A stretch of DNA of 47,110 bases from Tritrichomonas foetus (taxonomy: Eukaryota > Parabasalia > Tritrichomonadida > Tritrichomonadidae). Within the stretch, counting starts at the first letter, position 1; each line of letters begins with the position of its first letter. A program made the position numbers and the translations under genes. Shown here in pieces: positions 39,760 to 47,110 of this stretch. Where the stretch lies: contig MLAK01000622.1 in NCBI GenBank assembly GCA_001839685.1, forward strand, positions 1 through 47,110. Reading direction: 5' to 3'. Below the pieces are notes generated by a model. The model worked only from the letters and a program-made list of their open reading frames with translations, made no database searches and was not told the DNA's origin.

Positions 39760-42700
39760 ATGAGCGCCAATTTCAAAGTCACCGCCTTAGAGTTTCAACT
39801 CTTTGACGATCTCAATCGTTTAATTGATCAAAATCCTCCACTCGAACTCCACAAGGGACTCTATGACGAAGCATATTATCACGCAAAAAATGTTCTCACA
39901 AAGAAAGTCAAAACCATCAAAGAAGGCTGCTCAGAAAGACGACAGAAGTTCAAAAGTGCCAAACGTTATTCAGAAATCTGTTTTATTTCAATTCCAATCA
40001 TGCCAGAATCAAATCAAGCAGAAGATAATTCACCAAACTCAAATTCGCAAATTTCAACTGAAAATAAAAATAACGGCAATTCGATTACTTTACATACCTC
40101 AAAAGTATTAGCAGAAATGATTCGGAAAAAATATAATAAGGAAATAACGATGGGAATGAATTCAATTGGTCCAGTGTTATTCCAAATGAAATCAAAGAAA
40201 ATTTTGACTGTTATTTTGTTAGCATTTTTCCAACCAGCTGTTCCTATGTCACTTTTCAAAGAAACTTTTGAACCACTCTGTTCAAGTGAAGTGTTAGTAT
40301 CAGAAAATAATTTTGCTTTCTTTTTATCGTTGATCAATCAATTTCGATCAATTGCAAAATTTGATGATTTGATTCCAAAACCCACTGTCAAAAAAGTGAC
40401 TTCTTTGAAAGTTGCTAAATATGAAGTTTCTTGTAAGATTACTTATTCAATTCAGCTCTTTCAAAATTTGATCAGTGATCCAAATTTCTTCAGAATTTTA
40501 ACAGATTTTTGTCACACTTTTTCAATTAAATCAGAAACTATTAATTTTGATGAATTCAGACTATTTATGGAGTTTTGGAATGATGAAAACACTTATATTG
40601 AATATATTGTTAATGTAACTATCGTTCCTGAAATTAAAAAAGCTGTTGTTTATCTTGAACAAGAAATCACTAAAAATAATGAAAAGGATGAAAATAGAAA
40701 AGAAAAAGTTGGCGGGCAAGATGAACCAATTCCTTTCATGCCAGAAAAACCAAAATTTGGGGAAACAGAAGAATCGGCAACACGGTGGCGCAGAATTAGT
40801 GATGCTGTTGAAGAAGCAGGAACTTACGATGATGATAAAGATCACGAAAATATTCCAAAAGAACTCCGAAAATCACATAAAACTGTCGTTCAACCAATTC
40901 CAATTGAAAGTAAACAGAAATTGTCAGAAATTGTTGATATTTTCGTTGATGAAGCTGGAATATCTGAAAGAAGTGCAAAAATTCAAGAAGAAACACTTTC
41001 GCATTTACCTTCAAGAAATGAAGAAATCGAAATGAACACCAAACAAGAAGAAAATAAGGAACAAAAAGGAAATAATAATGAACAAGAAAACAAGAAAGAA
41101 ACCATTGGTGGACAAGATGAACCAATTCCATTCAACAGTGAAAAAATTTTTGAGCCAAGCCAAAAAGTTAAAAAGTGGCACAGAATTTCCGATGCAATTG
41201 AGAATGGGCCACAATATGATGACTCTGAAGATGTGGAAAATATTTCGAAAGAATTACGTAAAACACATAAAACTCAAATCGTTCAGCCAATTCATGAAAA
41301 AGTCAATAAATCAACTGAAATCGAAGATGAATTCGTAGATGAAGATGGAATTATTGAAAGAACTATACAATTAACCGAAGAACTTAATATTCAACCAGCT
41401 CATGAAGAAAATAAATCGGTAGAAATTAAAAATGGTGTTGAACCAACTAAAAATGTTGAAGAATCACAAAATGAAAGTGATTTGAAATTTGGAGGTCAAA
41501 ATGAACCTGTTCAGTTTGAATCCGAAAAAGTTTTCTTCCCAAACGAAAAGAAAGAACGATGGCATCGAATCAGCGACTCAGTTGAAGAGAAAGGCAAATA
41601 TGATGATTCTGAAGATCTTGAACACATACCAAAAGAACTTCGCAAATCACATAAAACCCAAATTATTTCACCATCAACAACTAAAACCAATAAACCAATC
41701 GAAGAAATTGAAGATGAATTTGTTGATGAAGCTGGTATTATTTCTCGTTCAATTCAACTTGAAGAAGAATCTTCACAGAAACAAGTTCAATCTCAGAAAG
41801 ATGAAATCAAAGATTTTCCTCAAGAAGCAATCAAATCTGAAATTCCAAAATTAGAAAAAGAAGAATCACAAAATACTGAAGAATCACAAAATGAAAGTGA
41901 TTTGAAATTTGGAGGTCAAAATGAACCTGTTCAGTTTGAATCCGAAAAAGTTTTCTTCCCAAACGAAAAGAAAGAACGATGGCATCGAATCAGCGACTCA
42001 GTTGAAGAGAAAGGCAAATATGATGATTCTGAAGATCTTGAACACATACCAAAAGAACTTCGCAAATCACATAAAACCCAAATTATTTCACCATCAACAA
42101 CTAAAACCAATAAACCAATCGAAGAAATTGAAGATGAATTTGTTGATGAAGCTGGTATTATTTCTCGTTCAATTCAACTTGAAGAAGAATCTTCACAGAA
42201 ACAAGTTCAATCTCAGAAAGATGAAATCAAAGATTTTCCTCAAGAAGCAATCAAATCTGAAATTCCAAAATTAGAAAAAGAAGAATCACAAAATACTGAA
42301 GAATCACAAAATGAAAGTGATTTGAAATTTGGAGGTCAAAATGAACCTGTTCAGTTTGAATCCGAAAAAGTTTTCTTCCCAAACGAAAAGAAAGAACGAT
42401 GGCATCGAATCAGCGACTCAGTTGAAGAGAAAGGCAAATATGATGATTCTGAAGATCTTGAACACATACCAAAAGAACTTCGCAAATCACATAAAACCCA
42501 AATTATTTCACCATCAACAACTAAAACCAATAAACCAATCGAAGAAATTGAAGATGAATTTGTTGATGAAGCTGGTATTATTTCTCGCTCAATTCAACTT
42601 GAAGAAGAATTAGAAACAGAAGAAAATATTGAAGATGAGCGCAACAGTGAAGAAAAACCAATAAAACAAACAAGTGAAAGGCGTACTAAAGATCAAAATA

Positions 42701-43176
42701 AACCAAAACCATCGAGAAAAGAACGAGTTGCTGCACGCGTTGCGAGAGAGGCTGCAGCTGCTGAAAATGCATTGAAAGATGAAGAAAATCAAGAAAATTC
42801 AAAAACTAACAAACTTCCGCCTAAACCAAAAGGAAATAATCCATATGCAAATATAGCAAGTGCTTTAGGAATCACAGAAGTACCTAAATCAACTAATAAT
42901 CAATTTCAACAACATCAGGGAACACCTGTTCAACAAAAGAAGCCAGTAGATAGGCATGATACACCAGTCCAACCAAAGAAGGTGCCAACAAATAAACAAG
43001 ACACTCCAGTCCAACAAAAGAAACAAGCTGCAAATCGACAAGATACCCCAATACAACAAAAAACTATTCCACTGATTAGGAAAGATACACCAATTCAACA
43101 AAAGAATGTTCCTTACGTTCCAGCAAACGCAGTTTCTTGGGGAGAATTAAAATTAGATCCAAATGGTCCATCATAA
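39760..43176 (+). CDS. Giant repeat protein, N-terminal ORF (helical head plus motif repeats)
   Basis: 1138 aa. Residues 1-310 form a predicted helical, globular head of unknown family (hydrophobic block SIGPVLFQMKSKKILTVILL at about 146-165; INFDEFRLFMEFW near 265). The rest is disordered and rich in Glu, Lys, Asn, Gln and Ser. It contains five copies of a module GGQ[DN]EP[IV].F...W.RISD..E...YDD..D.E.I.KELRK[ST]HKT. W positions are near 40786, 41176, 41560, 41980 and 42400. The last three copies are in a 420-bp near-perfect tandem repeat. A C-terminal stretch (from about 42640) is basic and Pro/Gln-rich with five D-T-P-[IV]-Q-[QP]-K repeats (42957-43105 region). The stop is TAA at 43174-43176, and the same frame continues open into the next ORF. 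Function unknown. Confidence 0.8.
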   Translation: MSANFKVTALEFQLFDDLNRLIDQNPPLELHKGLYDEAYYHAKNVLTKKVKTIKEGCSERRQKFKSAKRYSEICFISIPIMPESNQAEDNSPNSNSQISTENKNNGNSITLHTSKVLAEMIRKKYNKEITMGMNSIGPVLFQMKSKKILTVILLAFFQPAVPMSLFKETFEPLCSSEVLVSENNFAFFLSLINQFRSIAKFDDLIPKPTVKKVTSLKVAKYEVSCKITYSIQLFQNLISDPNFFRILTDFCHTFSIKSETINFDEFRLFMEFWNDENTYIEYIVNVTIVPEIKKAVVYLEQEITKNNEKDENRKEKVGGQDEPIPFMPEKPKFGETEESATRWRRISDAVEEAGTYDDDKDHENIPKELRKSHKTVVQPIPIESKQKLSEIVDIFVDEAGISERSAKIQEETLSHLPSRNEEIEMNTKQEENKEQKGNNNEQENKKETIGGQDEPIPFNSEKIFEPSQKVKKWHRISDAIENGPQYDDSEDVENISKELRKTHKTQIVQPIHEKVNKSTEIEDEFVDEDGIIERTIQLTEELNIQPAHEENKSVEIKNGVEPTKNVEESQNESDLKFGGQNEPVQFESEKVFFPNEKKERWHRISDSVEEKGKYDDSEDLEHIPKELRKSHKTQIISPSTTKTNKPIEEIEDEFVDEAGIISRSIQLEEESSQKQVQSQKDEIKDFPQEAIKSEIPKLEKEESQNTEESQNESDLKFGGQNEPVQFESEKVFFPNEKKERWHRISDSVEEKGKYDDSEDLEHIPKELRKSHKTQIISPSTTKTNKPIEEIEDEFVDEAGIISRSIQLEEESSQKQVQSQKDEIKDFPQEAIKSEIPKLEKEESQNTEESQNESDLKFGGQNEPVQFESEKVFFPNEKKERWHRISDSVEEKGKYDDSEDLEHIPKELRKSHKTQIISPSTTKTNKPIEEIEDEFVDEAGIISRSIQLEEELETEENIEDERNSEEKPIKQTSERRTKDQNKPKPSRKERVAARVAREAAAAENALKDEENQENSKTNKLPPKPKGNNPYANIASALGITEVPKSTNNQFQQHQGTPVQQKKPVDRHDTPVQPKKVPTNKQDTPVQQKKQAANRQDTPIQQKTIPLIRKDTPIQQKNVPYVPANAVSWGELKLDPNGPS
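41461..42610. repeat. 420-bp near-perfect in-frame tandem repeat
   Basis: Three units begin at 41461, 41881 and 42301, each with GAATCACAAAATGAAAGTGA. Units 1 and 2 appear identical. Unit 3 is cut short at about 42609 and shows one substitution (TCTCGC for TCTCGT near 42587). 420 is divisible by three, giving 140-residue units. Such high identity implies very recent duplication or ongoing gene conversion. Confidence 0.97.
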
Positions 43177-43383
43177 ATAGTCAGCCCACCAAAAAGACAT
43201 CTCCCTTCACCACCACCACCACAAAAGCTCTTCTCACAAGAGAAAAATCAATCTACACCTAGGCCAAAAGCTTCCAAAGGGTCACATGATTTAATTCCAC
43301 ATCCACCAGCTCACCAGCAAAGTTCCAAACAAACTCCAATTAATCAAGAATCTGAAGACACTGAAGCTAAATTTGAAGGAACA
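43174..43383 (+). other. In-frame TAA and open linker joining two ORFs
   Basis: After TAA (43174-43176) the same frame stays open for 69 codons to the ATG at 43384. It encodes a Pro/Gln/Ser/Lys-rich linker (SPPKRHLPSPPPPQK, later HPPAHQQSSKQTPINQES) like the sequence on both sides. There is no Inr-like sequence near 43384. This supports one gene with a single internal stop. Confidence 0.8.
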
Positions 43384-46300
43384 ATGGATCAAAACATGAA
43401 TCATGAAAAACCACTACTTAAGCCACCTGCATCTGCTTGGGCTAACATTTCTGCTTCACTTTTAATGAGCAAAGAAGATAAACATGAAAAGAAACAGCAA
43501 ATAAGACAAAAGCCTGTCCCAATTCCTTTACCAAATCCTGTTCCAATACAACAAACTCCAGTTGTAAATATTGAAGAGATTGTGGTTACTGAAACTTTTG
43601 CACCTGTTGTTACAGGACAAAACGCCCATACTGTTCATGATAAAATTGAAATCGAACAGATTATTGAACCTATATCAGTTTTATCTCCACATCAACAAAA
43701 TTCTGCATCAATTTGGGCCCAAATTTCGCCAACAGAATTTGATGATAAGCATGAATTTAGAAAGCTTCCAGCTGAACTCAAAAGATCTCACAAAGTAAGG
43801 TCCCCAGTTAAAGATAGCATCAACCAACAAGATGAAGAAGAAAATTCCACACCAAAGCAACAAAAAGAAAAGGAAAACAAGAAATCTAAATCAACACCAA
43901 AGAGACATAAGAAAATTGAACAAATACAAAATGAAAAAGAAGAATTTATTGTAGAAAATAGAATTGAAGACATGGAAGATTCAGATATTCCAAAACCAGT
44001 TTTCCCAACCACAGAAGAAGTTCAAGAAACATCAAATCAAAAACCAATAGCAATCATTGAAAATCAAGCTTCACCGTGGCGTGAAATTCGTCAAGCTTTG
44101 AGTGTAGCTGAACCTTTTGATGACAAACATGAAGTTCGGAAACTTGCACCCGAATTACGTCGTTCACATACCAAACAAATTCAACAACAAGAAATTGCGC
44201 CAACCTCAACAATAAATGAAGTCGAAGAAAATGGAGGAAGGAAATCAGGAAAACAACATTCACCAAAACATGAAAAGAAACAAAATCAGCAAAAGAAAGC
44301 ACAAAATCAAAGATTTGAAGAAGAAGTTTTTACTTCAAATCACGAACCAATTCATTCACAACATGTAATTGCTTCAAAAGATATAATTGTGAATGACTCC
44401 AAAGTTGAAAACCTTTCACCAACAAAGCCAATCAAACAAAGTGCTTTGTCAGTTGCTCTTGAAGAAGTTGAAGCCCCATATGATGACTCAAAAGATGTTC
44501 GAAAACTTCCACCGCAATTAAGAAGAACACATCAAAACCAAACTCTTCAAACTGAAGAAAAGAAATCGTCTGAATCATCTAAAAAAGAAAAGAAAGAGAA
44601 ACAAACCAAACAACAAAATACTCTTAAGTCTACCAAAAAGAATAAGAATGTCGAAAAGAATATTGAAATTCCAGAAAAAATTGAAGAAGATAAAATTGCA
44701 CCACAATCACTTTCACCAACAGTTTCTTCTGCTTGGGCAAACCTAACAATCAGGCCAGAAAGTCCAAAATCAACACTCAAAACAGCACCAAAACCTGTAC
44801 AAACAGTGGCTGTGCCTGTCGTCACAGCTGTTGAACCGGTTGTAACAGTTGCTGAGCCTGTTTTGAATTTGAATAATGAAGTCGAAAAGGATGAAAATAT
44901 TGAGGAAGAAACTTATTCACCAAGGACCTTACCAAAAATTGATCCAACTAATCCTTGGACCTTGTTAACTGAAGAAGAACTTGTAAAGCCAAAAATTTTG
45001 ACACCAAATACAAAATCTTCACCAAAAGCAACAAAACAAGTTCTTGAAGAGCCAAAAGAAGAAGAAATTCAAGAACCAATTCAAGTTCAAGAAATAATTG
45101 AACCAGTTATGAAAGACGAAATTAAAGAAGAAAATGTACTTGAAGAAGAAGAAGTGTCATTTGAAGTCCAAGATTTGAAGCCATCACCAGAAAAAGTTAA
45201 GGCATGGGCTGTTCTTTCTCCATCAGACAAGTATGATGACTCCAGGGACTATCGAAAAACTCCTGCAGAACTTCGTCGCTCACATGCAAAAGCAATTCAA
45301 CAAGATAAAAATTCTCCAAAAGAAAACGAAAAAGATGACAAAAACGAAAGTAACAAGAATATAACACCAAAGAAGGATAAAAATGCCAACAAACAAGAAA
45401 AAACAAAGAAACAAAATAAACACAAAAATCTTGAACAATTAAACAATCTAAACCAAGAACAAGAAAATAGTGTGAATGAGCCATTTGTTAAAGAATATAA
45501 GGAGGCTAGTTACTCTAAAGATCCTCAAATTGAGATTGTTCAACTTTCTCCAAGAAATGAAACTTGGTCACTTGCCCTTTCACAAGTTGATGCTCCTTAT
45601 GATGATTCAAGGGATGTAAACAAACTTCCACCTGAACTCAGAAGAACTCATAAAAAGAACACAGAAATTTTAAATGAACAGGAACAAACAAAGAAATCAC
45701 CAAAAAATTCATCAAAGAAACCAGAAAAGCAAAAGGAAAAGAACCAAAATAAAATTGAAAATCAAAATGTAAAAATGGAAATTTCGGAAATTAAAGAAGA
45801 AATTCAACAAAAAGTAGAAGAAAAGAGTCCACAAAAAATAAATTCACCGTGGTCAGTAGCACTTTCAAATCACAATATTCCCTATGATGATTCAAGGGAC
45901 GTAAATAAACTTCCACCTGAACTCCGTCGCTCGCATAAGAAGGTTGAACCTTCAGAAGAATCACCACAAGAAAACAAACAAGCACCCAAATCACCAAGAT
46001 CACCCAAAAAGTCTTCAAAAATAAAAGTTGAAGCAAAACACGAAATACTAAACCAAGAAGAAAAAGAAATACAAAAACCTGAATCTCCAAAACTCAAGAA
46101 AGATTCTATATGGGCTTCAATCCAAATCAAACCTGATCCACCAAAACCAACCATCCAAAAAGTTCCACAACAAGAAACTCGAATGGAAGTAAAAGAAAAC
46201 CTTGAAACCCAGAAAGAAGAAGAAACCGAAATAATTCAAACAGAACCACCAAAAATTCAGGAAAATCAAGATTCTGAACAAAAGGAAGAAAATTCACTGC

Positions 46301-46785
46301 AAAAAATCGAATGTGAAGAAGAAGAAAAAACAGAAGTTGAAATTGTTCCAACTCAATCATTAAAGAAACCAGCTGGACCATGGGGAACAATTAAAATCGA
46401 ACCATTCAATGATGCACGCCAATATGGATTAGTTCCAGCCCAGCTAAAAAGGTCACACCAAATTCCATCTCCAAAACAGGAAAAACTTGAATCACCAAGA
46501 AACAACAATCAATATGAGAAAAGAGAAAACGAGCAAAAACGTAAAAATGGAAACCAGCAAAAGAAAAATAATAATAACATACACAAGCAAAACTTTAGAA
46601 ACAATGAACCACATTTTGAAGAAGAAATATTGAACGATGAAGAATTGTATTTGACACCAGCTAATGAAGAAGAAAATCCAAATTTACAACAAAATATAGA
46701 AAATACACCTGAAATGCCTGTGTCGCCGCTGAGAAGAAACGTTGCTTCTGCTTGGGTGGCAGCCACATCATCAATGAAGAAATAG
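43384..46785 (+). CDS. Giant repeat protein, C-terminal ORF (motif repeats)
   Basis: 1133 aa, no recognisable catalytic or membrane domain, and probably the continuation of the preceding ORF. It is disordered, rich in Glu, Lys, Pro, Gln, Ser and Asn. Seven copies of the module occur: a Trp-containing start (WAQIS, WREI, WAVLS, WSLALS, WSVALS, WGTI; Trp missing in the third copy), then [YF][DN]D..[DE], then [LAV]P.[EQ]L[RK][RK][ST]H. They lie near 43714, 44077, 44450, 45207, 45566, 45851 and 46381. Half modules with only S.W(A/T).[IL] appear at about 43435, 44731, 44953, 46110 and at the extreme C-terminus (SAWVAATSS). Linkers contain runs of Lys-Glu and Ser-Pro-Lys. The first ATG was taken as the formal start, but there is no promoter evidence for it. 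Confidence 0.72.
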   Translation: MDQNMNHEKPLLKPPASAWANISASLLMSKEDKHEKKQQIRQKPVPIPLPNPVPIQQTPVVNIEEIVVTETFAPVVTGQNAHTVHDKIEIEQIIEPISVLSPHQQNSASIWAQISPTEFDDKHEFRKLPAELKRSHKVRSPVKDSINQQDEEENSTPKQQKEKENKKSKSTPKRHKKIEQIQNEKEEFIVENRIEDMEDSDIPKPVFPTTEEVQETSNQKPIAIIENQASPWREIRQALSVAEPFDDKHEVRKLAPELRRSHTKQIQQQEIAPTSTINEVEENGGRKSGKQHSPKHEKKQNQQKKAQNQRFEEEVFTSNHEPIHSQHVIASKDIIVNDSKVENLSPTKPIKQSALSVALEEVEAPYDDSKDVRKLPPQLRRTHQNQTLQTEEKKSSESSKKEKKEKQTKQQNTLKSTKKNKNVEKNIEIPEKIEEDKIAPQSLSPTVSSAWANLTIRPESPKSTLKTAPKPVQTVAVPVVTAVEPVVTVAEPVLNLNNEVEKDENIEEETYSPRTLPKIDPTNPWTLLTEEELVKPKILTPNTKSSPKATKQVLEEPKEEEIQEPIQVQEIIEPVMKDEIKEENVLEEEEVSFEVQDLKPSPEKVKAWAVLSPSDKYDDSRDYRKTPAELRRSHAKAIQQDKNSPKENEKDDKNESNKNITPKKDKNANKQEKTKKQNKHKNLEQLNNLNQEQENSVNEPFVKEYKEASYSKDPQIEIVQLSPRNETWSLALSQVDAPYDDSRDVNKLPPELRRTHKKNTEILNEQEQTKKSPKNSSKKPEKQKEKNQNKIENQNVKMEISEIKEEIQQKVEEKSPQKINSPWSVALSNHNIPYDDSRDVNKLPPELRRSHKKVEPSEESPQENKQAPKSPRSPKKSSKIKVEAKHEILNQEEKEIQKPESPKLKKDSIWASIQIKPDPPKPTIQKVPQQETRMEVKENLETQKEEETEIIQTEPPKIQENQDSEQKEENSLQKIECEEEEKTEVEIVPTQSLKKPAGPWGTIKIEPFNDARQYGLVPAQLKRSHQIPSPKQEKLESPRNNNQYEKRENEQKRKNGNQQKKNNNNIHKQNFRNNEPHFEEEILNDEELYLTPANEEENPNLQQNIENTPEMPVSPLRRNVASAWVAATSSMKK

Positions 46786-47110
46786 AAATAAAAATACAAC
46801 TGCGGCTGTGGCATTTTCATATTTAAACTTATGAATATATAATATGTACGTCGAAAATTGCTAACACATAGTTTTATTCAAAACTGACCCATATTTGAAC
46901 ACCTTAACTTCATTTTATAAATTCCTTATAATTTAAATCACAAATGAACACTTTTTGATTTCGTTGACTTTACTCATTTTGATTTATTATATCTTATATT
47001 TTAAATCAAGAATGATTCAAATTTAAACCTAAACACAAGGACGGAAATCAATTTTGATTTCATTGATTTTATTCAAAACTGACCCATATTTGAACACCTT
47101 AACTTCATTT
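46786..47110. repeat. Direct repeat with 195-bp period at the window end
   Basis: The 44-base segment starting TTTTATTCAAAACTGACCCA recurs at 46872 and 47067, a spacing of 195 bases, and continues to the last base of the window. Within the unit, shorter phrases such as TTTTGATTTC(G/A)TTGA are also repeated. This is probably the start of a tandem repeat array cut by the window edge. No gene. Confidence 0.7.

Noticed and set aside
1..47110. tRNA, rRNA, CRISPR or bacterial operon signals
   Set aside because: None found by eye: no T-loop/anticodon pattern, no regularly spaced short repeats, and no ribosome-binding sites.

Overview
This 47 kb window is a piece of an AT-rich nuclear genome of a parabasalid (trichomonad) protist, most like Tritrichomonas. 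Evidence: intron-free genes on both strands; ATG starts a short distance after Inr-like TCAYTWYTCATTA sequences; an [FeFe]-hydrogenase fused to a flavodoxin/CPR-type reductase; a BTB/F5-8C-discoidin protein; a cathepsin L-like peptidase; a family 8 glycosyltransferase; several kinases. No bacterial operons, tRNAs, rRNAs or CRISPR arrays were seen. Assignment to Tritrichomonas rests on gene style and composition, not on a database match.

Layout. 1-9.5 kb: a small basic protein, a CK1 kinase with a C-terminal CaaX box (-), a GT8 glycosyltransferase (+), an auxin-efflux-type carrier (+), a leucine-rich-repeat protein (+) and a cathepsin L-like peptidase (+). 9.9-11.3 kb: a decayed DAG-lipase-like class 3 lipase. 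12.2-13.3 kb: a 1.1 kb transposon with 8-bp target duplications, placed just upstream of the hydrogenase-diflavin fusion (13.5-16.8 kb). 17.3-20.0 kb: a long coiled-coil/disordered protein (-). 20.1-21.0 kb: a second, different transposon of the same class containing an assembly gap. 21.2-25.5 kb: the BTB-discoidin protein and a PMCA-type Ca2+-ATPase (both -). 26.0-27.4 kb: wreckage of a small unknown gene family. 28.2-29.3 kb: a second, almost identical copy of the first transposon. 29.9-34.0 kb: a CAMK-like kinase and a WEE-like kinase. 34.5-37.3 kb: an exportin/importin-beta-like protein (-). 37.8-38.8 kb: a C2-like proline-rich protein with an apparent frameshift. 39.8-46.8 kb: two giant low-complexity ORFs in the same frame.

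The most striking object is the last one. The two ORFs (39760-43176 and 43384-46785) are separated by one in-frame TAA, and the 207 nt between them is open and looks coding. Both carry an unfamiliar repeated motif (a Trp, then YDD..D, then LPxELRRSH[KT]) at least twelve times in total, and 420-bp near-perfect tandem duplications have amplified it. It is best read as one ~2340-residue repeat protein interrupted by a nonsense codon or read through.

The genes look like independent single-gene transcription units. Likely roles are signalling (three kinases, each with an altered HRD catalytic loop), Ca2+ export, secretion or lysosomal proteolysis, redox/hydrogen metabolism and nuclear transport. 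Several stop codons overlap TAAA, the sequence reported as the trichomonad polyadenylation signal.
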